Of a stretch of DNA of 64,000 nucleotides, positions 48,272 to 56,514 are shown piece after piece. Every line of letters starts with the position of its first letter. Position 1 is the first letter of the stretch. The notes below the pieces were generated by a model. It had not been told where the DNA came from. It worked only from the letters and a program-made list of their open reading frames with translations, and made no database searches. Origin of the DNA: CAWJMD01 sp963700925 (GTDB lineage Bacteria; Actinomycetota; Actinomycetes; Actinomycetales; CAWJMD01); NCBI GenBank assembly GCA_963700925.1, contig OY969553.1, positions 3,968,001 to 4,032,000 of the forward strand, given 5' to 3'. The translations under genes and the position numbers were made by a program.

Positions 48272-49776
48272 CGACGTCGGTGACCACGCCGAGCCCCTCT
48301 GCGGCGGTGCCCACCGCGATCGCCGACGTCCACACCCGCGACGGCATCTGGATCGGCGGCACGTGGTCTGAGGCCGCGGCGCGCGACGGGTTCACCGTCG
48401 AGGACCCGGCGACCGGTCTGGTGCTGGCCACCGTTGCCGACGCCGGCCCCGACGACGCCACGCGTGCGGTCGCCGCAGCTGCCGACGCCTTCCCGGGCTG
48501 GCGGCGAACGGCACCTCGTCACCGGTCCGACGTGCTACGCCGCGCGTTCGACCTGATGGGGGAGCGGCGCGAGGCGCTCGCTGACCTGATCGTGGCCGAG
48601 AACGGCAAGTCGCGCGCCGACGCCCTCGCCGAGGTCACGTACGCCGCCGAGTTCTTCCGGTGGTTCTCGGAAGAGGCGGTTCGTGACGAGAGCCAGTACG
48701 CCTCCGCACCTGACGGTGGGCGTCGCACGTTTGTGACGCACCAGCCGGTGGGCGTGTGCCTGCTCATCACGCCCTGGAACTTTCCTGCGGCCATGGCGAC
48801 GCGCAAGATCGCACCTGCGCTCGCGGCCGGCTGCACCGTCATCCTCAAGCCGGCGGCCGAAACGCCCCTGACCGCACTGGCTCTCGCTGCCCTGCTGCAC
48901 GACGCGGGAGTACCGGCGGGGGTCGTGAACGTGCTGCCGACGACGGCTGCCGCCGAGGTGACGACCGCGGTGCTCTCCGATGCCCGCGTCCGCAAGCTGT
49001 CCTTCACGGGATCGACGGCCGTTGGTCGCCTGCTGCTGCGGCAGGCCGCCGACCGAGTCGTGAACTGCTCGATGGAGCTCGGTGGCAACGCCCCGTTCGT
49101 GGTGTGCGACGACGCCGACATCGAGGCCGCCGTTGCCGGTGCGCTCGTCGCGAAGATGCGTGGCGGTGGCCAGGCGTGCACCGCGGCGAACCGGTTCTAC
49201 GTGCACGAGCACGTCGCCGAGCAGTTCGTCAGCCGGTTCGGCGCCGCAGTCGCGGCCCTGTCGACCGGCTCCGGCACTGACCCGCAGTCGCAGGTCGGCC
49301 CGCTGATCAGCAGGGCGGCGGTCGAGAAGGTGTCGGCGCTGGTCGACGACGCCGTCGCGCGCGGCGCGGTGGCCAGTCACCAGGGACAGTCGGTCCCCGA
49401 GGTGGGGTACTTCTACCCACCCACCCTCCTGCGCGACGTTCCTCGCGACGCCGAGATCCTCCGCACCGAGATCTTCGGTCCGGTTGCCCCGGTGGTGACC
49501 TGGCGCGACGAGGACGCCCTCGTACGAGAGGTGAACGGCGTGGAGGACGGTCTCGTGGCCTACCTGTACTCCCGCGACCTGCAACGCGCGTTGCGGCTCT
49601 CCGAACGGCTCGAGAGCGGGATGGTCGGCATCAACCGCGGTGTCGTCTCCGACCCGTCGACCCCCTTCGGTGGGGTCAAGCAGAGCGGTCTCGGACGGGA
49701 GGGCGCGCGTGAGGGACTGCGCGCCTTCACCGAGACCCAGTACCTGTCCGTCGACTGGCCGGAGGATCCCGCGTGA
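48268..49776 (+). CDS. gabD: Succinate-semialdehyde dehydrogenase, NAD(P)-dependent
   Basis: A 502-residue aldehyde dehydrogenase of the GabD group. Catalytic Cys304 lies in GGGQACTAANR and the general base Glu270 in MELGGNAPF. LLITPWNFPAAMATRKIAPALAAGCTVILKPAAETP is the cofactor site, and LSFTGSTAVGRLL and FGGVKQSGLGREGAREGLRAFTETQYL are typical of GabD. TTG 48268 overlaps the gabT stop; GTG 48280 is an alternative start. It oxidises succinate semialdehyde to succinate for the TCA cycle (family knowledge). Its position immediately after gabT supports the assignment; glutarate semialdehyde is also possible. Confidence 0.9.
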   Translation: MTTSVTTPSPSAAVPTAIADVHTRDGIWIGGTWSEAAARDGFTVEDPATGLVLATVADAGPDDATRAVAAAADAFPGWRRTAPRHRSDVLRRAFDLMGERREALADLIVAENGKSRADALAEVTYAAEFFRWFSEEAVRDESQYASAPDGGRRTFVTHQPVGVCLLITPWNFPAAMATRKIAPALAAGCTVILKPAAETPLTALALAALLHDAGVPAGVVNVLPTTAAAEVTTAVLSDARVRKLSFTGSTAVGRLLLRQAADRVVNCSMELGGNAPFVVCDDADIEAAVAGALVAKMRGGGQACTAANRFYVHEHVAEQFVSRFGAAVAALSTGSGTDPQSQVGPLISRAAVEKVSALVDDAVARGAVASHQGQSVPEVGYFYPPTLLRDVPRDAEILRTEIFGPVAPVVTWRDEDALVREVNGVEDGLVAYLYSRDLQRALRLSERLESGMVGINRGVVSDPSTPFGGVKQSGLGREGAREGLRAFTETQYLSVDWPEDPA

Positions 49777-51209
49777 CCGTCACGACGCTCGACAACGTGA
49801 TCGGCGGTCGGCTGGTGCCGGCTGCATCCGGCGAGACGATGGAGGTCGTCGACCCCTCGAACGAGCGCGTCTTCGCCACCGTCCCGAAGTCGGGGGCGGA
49901 GGATGTCGATCGTGCCGTCCGGGCTGCCGAGCGGGCCTTCGGCGTGTGGCGCGACAGCACCCCCGACGAACGGCAGCAGGCACTGCTGCGCCTCGCGACG
50001 GCGATGGAGGACCGCGCCGAGGAGCTCGTCCAGGTCGAGTGCCAGGACACCGGCAAGCTCGCGTCGGCCGTGCGCGACATCGAGCTGCCCGACATCCTCA
50101 GCCACCTGCGGTTCATGGCCGGCGCGGCACGCGTTCTCGAGGGCGTGGCGTCCACCGAGTACCTGCGGGGCCACACCTCGATGGTGCGACGCGAGCCCAT
50201 CGGCGTCGTCGCCCAGGTGACCCCGTGGAACTACCCGCTGATGATGGCGATCTGGAAGATCGCACCCGCTCTCGCGGCGGGAAACTGCGTGGTGCTCAAG
50301 CCAAGTGACACGACACCCTGCTCCACGCTGCTGCTGGCGCGGATGGCTCAGGAGATCTTCCCGCCCGGCGTTCTCAACGTCGTGACCGGTGACCGGGAGA
50401 CCGGGCGCGCGCTGGTTCGCCACCCCGTGCCGCAGCTGGTGGCGATCACCGGCTCCGTCGGCGCAGGCATCGACGTTGCGAAGACCGCTGCGGACGACGT
50501 GAAGCGCGTGCACCTCGAGCTGGGTGGCAAGGCACCGGTTCTTCTCTTCGACGACGCCCCCATGGAGGCGGCCGTCGCGGCGCTCGGTGAGGCAGCGTTC
50601 TACAACGCCGGGCAGGACTGCACCGCGCCGACCCGACTACTGGTGCAGGAGAGGGCACATGACGAGTTCGTCGAGCGGCTGACCGACTACGTGCGCACGT
50701 CGGCGCTCACCGGCGCCGCGGCTGGGGACCGGGCCCTCTACGGCGCCGTCAACAACGCCGACCAGCTTGCGCGCGTCGAGGCAGCAGTGCAGGGAGTCGG
50801 CGACCACGTCACCGTCGAGACCGGAGGCGGCCGCCTGCCGGAGGTCGGCTACTTCCACCAGGCCACCCTGCTGTCCGGTGTTCGTCAGGACGACCCCGTC
50901 GTGCAGCAGGAGATCTTCGGGCCGGTGATCACCGTCCAGCGATTCACCGACGAGGCCGAGGCGCTGAGGCTGGCGAACGACGTGCCCTACGGCCTGGCGT
51001 CGAGCGTGTGGACGCGCGACCACGGTCGCGCGATGAGGGCGGCCCGCCAGCTGGACTTCGGCGCCGTCTGGATCAACACCCACACGCGCATCGTCGCCGA
51101 GATGCCTCACGGTGGTTTCGGCCACTCCGGGTACGGAAAAGACCTGTCTCGGTACGGGTTCGACGACTACACCCGGATCAAGTACGTGATGACCAACATC
51201 GACATCTGA
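49773..51209 (+). CDS. Aldehyde dehydrogenase, 4-aminobutyraldehyde/4-guanidinobutyraldehyde type (PatD/KauB-like)
   Basis: A 478-residue ALDH with catalytic Cys283 (NAGQDCTAPTR) and Glu249 (VHLELGGKAPVLL). The segment VAQVTPWNYPLMMAIWKIAPALAAGNCVVLKPSDTTP and the ending FGHSGYGKDLSRYGFDDYTRIKYVM are characteristic of gamma-aminobutyraldehyde / betaine-aldehyde-like dehydrogenases; the Asp-Cys-Thr active-site context is frequent in the aminobutyraldehyde group. In Pseudomonas the homologous KauB oxidises 4-guanidinobutyraldehyde and 4-aminobutyraldehyde. GTG start overlaps the gabD stop. Next to an AruI-like decarboxylase gene it could supply the second step of an arginine-transaminase-type branch, or serve putrescine-derived aldehyde (inference). 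Confidence 0.88.
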   Translation: MTVTTLDNVIGGRLVPAASGETMEVVDPSNERVFATVPKSGAEDVDRAVRAAERAFGVWRDSTPDERQQALLRLATAMEDRAEELVQVECQDTGKLASAVRDIELPDILSHLRFMAGAARVLEGVASTEYLRGHTSMVRREPIGVVAQVTPWNYPLMMAIWKIAPALAAGNCVVLKPSDTTPCSTLLLARMAQEIFPPGVLNVVTGDRETGRALVRHPVPQLVAITGSVGAGIDVAKTAADDVKRVHLELGGKAPVLLFDDAPMEAAVAALGEAAFYNAGQDCTAPTRLLVQERAHDEFVERLTDYVRTSALTGAAAGDRALYGAVNNADQLARVEAAVQGVGDHVTVETGGGRLPEVGYFHQATLLSGVRQDDPVVQQEIFGPVITVQRFTDEAEALRLANDVPYGLASSVWTRDHGRAMRAARQLDFGAVWINTHTRIVAEMPHGGFGHSGYGKDLSRYGFDDYTRIKYVMTNIDI

Positions 51210-51218
51210 ACAGCTCTC

Positions 51219-52772
51219 TCAGGGGCTCTCACCGTCGGCATCGGACGTGGCGTCAGACGTGGCCTGAACGTGCACGGCGGCGGCGCGCGCCTGGAGGGCG
51301 AGCCAGAGCTCGAGCCGGTGCTCGGCGCTCTCCAGCGGACGCCCGGTGAGCGCCGAGAGCCGGGCTATCCGGTTGCGAACAGTGTTGCGGTGCAACGAGA
51401 GTCGCTGAGCGGCTGCCTCCCACGCTCCGTTGACGCGAAGCCACTCCTCGAGCGTGTGCAGCAGCTCGACCCGCTCCCTGGTCTCGAGCTCGTCGATGGG
51501 GGCGAGCACGGCGTCGCTGAAGGCAGCGAGCACGGCCGGCGGCCCGAGCTGCAGCAGAAGCCGTGCCGTGCCGCCCTCCTCCACCTGCACGGGCCGGCCG
51601 AGGTGCGCGCTGAGCTCCACCAGGGAGTGAGCCTGCCGCGCAGAGACGGCGAGGTCGCCCGGCCGGCCCATGCCGCCGATGCCGACCGCCCGGCCGCCGG
51701 CGAGCCGGTCGAAGAGGGCCACCAGTCCCTCGGAGTCCGGGATCAGCAGCTCGACGGCGGAGATGCGTGGCCGCGCGGCCGAGGCGCTGAGCGCGGCCGT
51801 CAGGGTCGCTGCCAGCTCCTCGGCCTGCTCGCCGTCGCGCGTGCGGACGACCACCACCCGCAGTGCCGCCACGTCCAGGCCGATGCTGGCCGCCAGGCGT
51901 GGCCCTTGGTCCGCCCTGAGGCCTGGCCGAAGCAGCTTCGCGACGACCTGCGCGCGGCGGAGTCGCTCGGGGTTGTCGGAGGCGTGGCGGTGGTCGACCT
52001 CTAGGGACAGCAGGGAGACGAAGACCGTCACCGCGTGCCGAGCCCTGGCGTCGCCGCTGCGCTCCAGGATGGCCAGGCCGCGTGGGTGCGACGAGCCCAG
52101 GGTGAGCACCTCGACGCCGTGCTCCCCGTCCAGGCTGCTGGTGCTCAGGCTCCGGACACCCTCGCCGACCGTCCTCCGGACGAGGTCGTGGCTCTGCGCC
52201 ACCAGGTCGTTCACCCCGTCTCCGAACGAGCTCAGTGGAACCCCGTTCAGGTCCGTCACCAGCACCGACGTCCCCAGGGCCGTCGACCAGACCTTGAGCA
52301 AGGACTCCAGCGGGGTCCCGGTCGCCGCCGCCCTGGTCAGCTCGCGCGTGATCGCGACGGCGTCCTGCCACTCCTGGCGCTCCTCGGCCGCGAGACGGGC
52401 GAACACCCACTTCGTCACCGCGATGAAGGGGATCGGGTCAGGCAGCACGAGCAGCGGCAGCCCCACCTCGTCGGCAGCGACGATCAGATCAGCAGGCGCG
52501 CGCTGGAACGGGAGGTCGGCGCCCAGGCCCAGCACCACCCCGCTGACGCCACCGCGCCGGCAGTCCTGCAGGTACTCGCGGTAGCCGTCCAGCGCCTTCG
52601 GCAGCATCAGACCGGCGGTCATCAAGAGCTCGCCACCCTGGAGCCACGGACTGGGGTTGGTCAGCTCCGACACGTGCGCTGCGACCACGGCCCGCTCCAG
52701 CGCCTCGTCGCTCCCCGTCGCGAGGGAGAACCTCAGTTCGCGTGCGTCGAGTAGGTCCCTGACAGTGATCAT
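51219..52772 (-). CDS. PucR-family transcriptional regulator
   Basis: A 517-residue regulator. The N-terminal PucR sensor starts MITVRDLLDARELRFSLATG and includes HVSELTNPSPWLQGGELLMTAGLML and GVSGVVLGLG. The middle region (~residues 150-400) resembles a GAF/CdaR-type GGDEF-like domain. The C-terminal HTH_30 is VELLHTLEEWLRVNGAWEAAAQRLSLHRNTVRNRIARLSALTGRPLESAEHRLELWLALQ. It converges with the aldehyde dehydrogenase (9 bases apart) and is divergent from the ureohydrolase gene across ~130 bases. PucR proteins regulate purine, GABA or polyamine catabolism, so control of both arms of this island is likely. Confidence 0.93.
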   Translation of the reverse strand: MITVRDLLDARELRFSLATGSDEALERAVVAAHVSELTNPSPWLQGGELLMTAGLMLPKALDGYREYLQDCRRGGVSGVVLGLGADLPFQRAPADLIVAADEVGLPLLVLPDPIPFIAVTKWVFARLAAEERQEWQDAVAITRELTRAAATGTPLESLLKVWSTALGTSVLVTDLNGVPLSSFGDGVNDLVAQSHDLVRRTVGEGVRSLSTSSLDGEHGVEVLTLGSSHPRGLAILERSGDARARHAVTVFVSLLSLEVDHRHASDNPERLRRAQVVAKLLRPGLRADQGPRLAASIGLDVAALRVVVVRTRDGEQAEELAATLTAALSASAARPRISAVELLIPDSEGLVALFDRLAGGRAVGIGGMGRPGDLAVSARQAHSLVELSAHLGRPVQVEEGGTARLLLQLGPPAVLAAFSDAVLAPIDELETRERVELLHTLEEWLRVNGAWEAAAQRLSLHRNTVRNRIARLSALTGRPLESAEHRLELWLALQARAAAVHVQATSDATSDADGESP

Positions 52773-52901
52773 GAGCCGCCCTGTGCGAAGCGTCCAGACG
52801 TATGCAACGGACTGTACAGATCAGCCGTGTCGCTGGCGGTCGTCCGTCCGTAGTTTCGAGTCACCCAGAGCCAGCCAGAGAAGCCTGACCGAGGAGCCAG
52901 C

Positions 52902-53861
52902 GTGACCGAACCGATCGGCCCGACCGACTCGAGCGTCGTTCCCCGCTACGCAGGGGCTGCCACCTTCGCGCGGCTGCCGCGCGTCGACCAGGTGGACGCG
53001 TTCGACGTCGCCGTGCTCGGCGTCCCCTTCGACTCCGGTGTCTCGTACCGCCCGGGCGCCCGCTTCGGGCCGTCGCACATCAGGGAGTCGTCGCGGCTGC
53101 TGCGGCCCTACAACCCCGTGCAGAAGGTGCACCCCTTCGCCACCCAGCAGGTCGTGGACGCCGGCGACCTGGCCGTGAACCCGTACGACATCCAGCACGC
53201 GGTGAAGGAGATCCAGGCGGGTGCCGCCGACCTCACCAGCGGCGGTGCTCGGCTCTTGACCATCGGCGGCGACCACACGGTGGCGCTGCCTCTGCTGCGC
53301 GCTGTCGCCGACCGGCACGGGCCGGTGGCCGTGGTTCACTTCGACGCCCACCTCGACACCTGGGACACCTACTTCGGTGAGCCGTACACGCATGGCACAC
53401 CATTCCGCCGCGCGAGCGAGGAGGGACTCCTCGACACGAGCGCCTGCGCCCACGTCGGCATCCGCGGGCCGCTCTACTCGGACCGCGACCTCTACGAGGA
53501 CCAGGTCCTCGGCTTCCAGATCGTGGCTGCGGAGGAGACCGAGGACATCGGGTGGCGCGGAACCGTCGAACGCGTCAAGAACCGGGTCGGCGACCGTCCG
53601 GTGTACGTGTCCGTCGACATCGACGTCCTCGACCCCGCATTCGCTCCCGGCACCGGCACGCCGGAGGCCGGCGGCCTGACCAGCCGGGAGCTGCTGCAGG
53701 TGCTGCGCTCCTTCGCTGACCTTCAGCTCGTCGGGGCCGACATCGTCGAGGTCGCGCCCGCGTACGACCACGCGCAGATCACCGGCGTGGCCGCGGCCCA
53801 CGTTGCGTACGAGCTCATCTCGGCGATGGCTCCGCGTTCCGCGCAGGGGCAGCCGTCATGA
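52902..53861 (+). CDS. Ureohydrolase, agmatinase/guanidinobutyrase family
   Basis: A 319-residue arginase-superfamily enzyme that removes urea from a guanidino compound with two Mn ions. Metal ligands are complete: His125 (GGDHTVALP), Asp148/His150/Asp152 (HFDAHLDTWD), Asp239/Asp241 (VDIDVLDPAFAPGTGTPEAGG). Features such as LGVPFDSGVSYRPGARFGP and VGIRGPLYS are those of the agmatinase / guanidinobutyrase / guanidinopropionase group, which cannot be separated by eye. Agmatine would need an arginine decarboxylase, which is absent here. The neighbouring amidase, monooxygenase and AruI-like genes all lead instead to 4-guanidinobutyrate, so guanidinobutyrase (giving GABA + urea) is the better guess. 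GTG start with GAGGAGCC upstream; the stop overlaps the next gene. Confidence 0.85.
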   Translation: MTEPIGPTDSSVVPRYAGAATFARLPRVDQVDAFDVAVLGVPFDSGVSYRPGARFGPSHIRESSRLLRPYNPVQKVHPFATQQVVDAGDLAVNPYDIQHAVKEIQAGAADLTSGGARLLTIGGDHTVALPLLRAVADRHGPVAVVHFDAHLDTWDTYFGEPYTHGTPFRRASEEGLLDTSACAHVGIRGPLYSDRDLYEDQVLGFQIVAAEETEDIGWRGTVERVKNRVGDRPVYVSVDIDVLDPAFAPGTGTPEAGGLTSRELLQVLRSFADLQLVGADIVEVAPAYDHAQITGVAAAHVAYELISAMAPRSAQGQPS

Positions 53862-55498
53862 GCGCCGCCGTCACGAGCGTGACCCGCAACGGTGGCTCAG
53901 CTGTCGTCGACGCGCTCGTCGCAGAGGGCGTCGAGGTGGTGTTCGGCATCCCCGGCACCCACAACCTCGAGCTCTACCGGGCCTTGGGGCACACCGGCAT
54001 TCGCCATGTCACCGCGCGCCACGAGCAGGGCGTTGGCTATGCGGCCGACGGGTACTCGCGTGTGACCGGCCGCCCCGGAGTCTGTTTCGTCACGAGCGGT
54101 CCGGCGGTCAACAACATCACCTCCGCCGTCGGCTCGGCCCACGCCGACTCGGTGCCGCTGCTCGTCGTCGCACCGGGACCACCCCGTGGCCTCGAGGGTG
54201 CGGACATCGGCGAGCTGCACGAGATGCGCGACCAGCAGACCCACATGGCCGGCGTCGCCGAGCGCAGCGTGCGCGTCGCCTCGGCAGCTGACGCCGCTGC
54301 CGTCGTCCACGAGACGTTTGCACGGTGGCGCGCAGGGCGCAGGCGTCCGGTCTTCCTCGAGGTTCCGCTGGACGTCCTGACGGAGGAGTGGGACGGCCAA
54401 GGCGTGGCCGCCCGGGTCCCCGACGCGGCGACGTTGCCGACACCGCTGGCCGACGACTTCTCCCTCGCCGCGCGGCGCCTCGCGGAGGCTCGCACGCCCG
54501 TCATGCTCGTCGGCCGCGGCGGTGTCGAGGCGACCGCTGCGGTCAGACGGCTCGCCGAGCTGCTCGACTCGCCTGTCGTGACCACGCTGGGCGGCAAGGG
54601 AGTTCTCCCCGAGACCCACGCGCTGTCGGTGGGCTCGCACGTCAGGCTGGCACCCGCCCAGGAGCTGATGAGCAGCGCCGACGTCGTCCTCATCGTGGGA
54701 ACTGGCCTGTCGGACGCGGAGCTGTGGGGATGGAAGCCCGACTTCTCGGGGACGACGATCCGCGTCGACGTCGACGAGCGCCAGCTCGGCGCGAACCACG
54801 TCCCGACGGTCGCTCTGCACGCGGACGCCGAGACGGTCCTCTCGCAGCTGGCCGACCTGCTCTCGGGCAACCCGCGCACCCATGGCGTGCGCGACCGGGA
54901 GGGCGCAGCCCGCGCTGCAGCGGCCCGCGAGGCGTCGATCGAGGCTGCCGCCACCGAGGCAGGTGTGTGGGCAGGCCTGAACACCCGTCTCGCGGCGGCA
55001 CTGCCGCCGGCGACCATCGTGGCCGGTGACAGCTCGCAGGTCACCTACTACGGCACCGCCCACCACTGGCCTGCGCAGGCGCCGATGCAGCTCCTGTACA
55101 CGGCCATCTACGCGACCTTGGGCTACGGCCTTCCGGCTGCGATCGGGGCCAAGATCGGCCGTCCCGAGACACCGGTGATCGCACTGGTCGGCGACGGCGC
55201 GTTCATGTTCTCGGTCGCCGAGCTCGTGACCGCGGTCGAGCAGCGACTGACCCTGCCCGTCGTGGTCGTCAACAACCACGGGTATACGGAGATCCGCGAC
55301 GGAATGGTCGCCGGTGGCATCGCGCCCGTCGGGGTCGACCTCGTCACGCCCGACTTCGCCGCACTGGGAAGGGCTTTCGGCGCCCGGGGAGTCAGCGTCG
55401 AGTCGGTCGACGAGCTCATTGTCGCCGTCCTCGCTGCCCTGGACGCAGACGGCCCGACGGTCATCGAGGTCGACGCCGCAGCTCTTGGGGGACGATGA
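53858..55498 (+). CDS. ThDP-dependent decarboxylase, AruI (2-ketoarginine decarboxylase)-like
   Basis: A 546-residue ThDP enzyme often labelled acetolactate-synthase-like. The Pyr domain has VFGIPGTHNLELYRALGHTGIRHVTARHEQGVGYAADGYSRVTGRPGVCFVTSGP with catalytic Glu56. The PP domain has LVGDGAFMFSVAELVTAVEQRLTLPVVVVNNHGYTEIRDGM (ThDP/Mg motif from ~residue 445). The tail after it (GIAPVGVDLVTPDFAALGRAFGARG) closely resembles Pseudomonas AruI, which decarboxylates 5-guanidino-2-oxopentanoate to 4-guanidinobutyraldehyde. No small regulatory subunit gene follows, arguing against acetolactate synthase. ATG start overlaps the ureohydrolase stop (ATGA), so both are made together. A benzoylformate-decarboxylase-like role is the alternative. 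Confidence 0.8.
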   Translation: MSAAVTSVTRNGGSAVVDALVAEGVEVVFGIPGTHNLELYRALGHTGIRHVTARHEQGVGYAADGYSRVTGRPGVCFVTSGPAVNNITSAVGSAHADSVPLLVVAPGPPRGLEGADIGELHEMRDQQTHMAGVAERSVRVASAADAAAVVHETFARWRAGRRRPVFLEVPLDVLTEEWDGQGVAARVPDAATLPTPLADDFSLAARRLAEARTPVMLVGRGGVEATAAVRRLAELLDSPVVTTLGGKGVLPETHALSVGSHVRLAPAQELMSSADVVLIVGTGLSDAELWGWKPDFSGTTIRVDVDERQLGANHVPTVALHADAETVLSQLADLLSGNPRTHGVRDREGAARAAAAREASIEAAATEAGVWAGLNTRLAAALPPATIVAGDSSQVTYYGTAHHWPAQAPMQLLYTAIYATLGYGLPAAIGAKIGRPETPVIALVGDGAFMFSVAELVTAVEQRLTLPVVVVNNHGYTEIRDGMVAGGIAPVGVDLVTPDFAALGRAFGARGVSVESVDELIVAVLAALDADGPTVIEVDAAALGGR

Positions 55499-55572
55499 CC
55501 GGCACTCACTCCGCAGCCGCCGAAACAGCTTGCAGCAGTTCCACAGCACGCCCACCTGAAGAAGGAGAGCTC

Positions 55573-56514
55573 ATGTCCGTTCTGCTCACGTCGAAGAAGA
55601 AGCGCTCGATCACCACGGCAACAGTGCTGCTCGCCGTTGCTGCCCTCGTCTCCGGGTGCGGTGGCGATGGCGACGACACGTCCACGACGCCAGGCGCGGG
55701 GGGCGGCGAGCCCGCCCCGGAGGTGCAGAAGGACGACGAGCTGTTCGCCATGCTTCCGGCCGAGATCCAGGAGTCGGGCACCATCTCGGTCGGCACCGAG
55801 GCGCTGTACCCGCCGTACGAGTACCTCGACGAGGACGGCACGACGGTCATCGGCCTCGACCCCGAGCTCCTGGACGCGGTGACTGCGCGGCTCGGCATCA
55901 CGTACGAGCTGACCGACACCGCTTTCGACGGCCTGCTGCCGGCTCTCGAGGGCAAGCGCTACGACCTGGTGGCGGCCGCGGTCACGGACACCAAGGAGCG
56001 CCAGGCGAAGTACGACTTCGTCGACTACTTCAACGCCGGGCAGGCGATCGTGGTGGCGGCGGGCAACCCCGAGGGCATCACGACGGTCGAGGACCTCTGT
56101 GGCAAGGCCGTCTCGGTCCTCGTGTCGTCGGCGCAGGAGTCTCTGCTCAACGACTTCAACGCCGACGAGTGCTCGGCCGACCAGATCGACATCACGTCGC
56201 TGCCCAACGACCAGGACGCTCTGCTGCAGGTGCAGAGCGGTCGCGCAGTCGCCAGCTTCACGCAGGAGCCCGTCGGCCGATACAACGCCGCCCAGATCGC
56301 GGGCGGGAGCGCCTTCGAGGTCGCCAACTCCGAGCCGCTGTTCGCGAACCCGCTCGGCTACGTGTTCCCCAAGGACTCGACGGAGCTGCGTGACGCTGTC
56401 CAGGCGGCCTTGCAGTCGCTCATCGACGACGGCACCTACGGCGAGGTCCTCGACGCCCGCGACCTCGGGTCGGGGGCTGTGGACGAGGCCACCGTGAACG
56501 CTGGCACACAGTGA
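55573..56514 (+). CDS. Amino-acid ABC transporter substrate-binding lipoprotein
   Basis: About 313 residues. The lipoprotein signal peptide ends VAALVSGC with the lipidated Cys at residue 29, followed by a flexible Gly/Thr/Pro linker. The family-3 binding domain has ISVGTEALYPPYEYLDEDGTTVIGLDPELLDAVTARLG, FDGLLPALEGKRYDLVAAAVTDTKERQAKYDFVDYF and a C-terminal lobe with LGYVFPKDSTELRDAVQAALQSLIDDGTYGEVL. ATG 55573 has GAAGGAGAGCTC upstream; the 74-base gap after the ThDP gene may hold a promoter. This family binds polar or basic amino acids; arginine or lysine is suggested by the neighbouring enzymes. Confidence 0.92.
   Translation: MSVLLTSKKKRSITTATVLLAVAALVSGCGGDGDDTSTTPGAGGGEPAPEVQKDDELFAMLPAEIQESGTISVGTEALYPPYEYLDEDGTTVIGLDPELLDAVTARLGITYELTDTAFDGLLPALEGKRYDLVAAAVTDTKERQAKYDFVDYFNAGQAIVVAAGNPEGITTVEDLCGKAVSVLVSSAQESLLNDFNADECSADQIDITSLPNDQDALLQVQSGRAVASFTQEPVGRYNAAQIAGGSAFEVANSEPLFANPLGYVFPKDSTELRDAVQAALQSLIDDGTYGEVLDARDLGSGAVDEATVNAGTQ

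Noticed and set aside
52902..53861. Firm naming as agmatinase (speB)
   Set aside because: No arginine decarboxylase is present and neighbours point to 4-guanidinobutyrate; the families cannot be separated by motif reading, so no symbol was given.
53858..55498. Annotation as acetolactate synthase large subunit
   Set aside because: No ilvN-type small subunit or other branched-chain gene is nearby and the C-terminal block resembles AruI; branched-chain biosynthesis is unlikely.
53897..55555. A 552-residue minus-strand frame opposite the ThDP enzyme gene
   Set aside because: It is the antisense of a complete ThDP enzyme; no recognisable domain.
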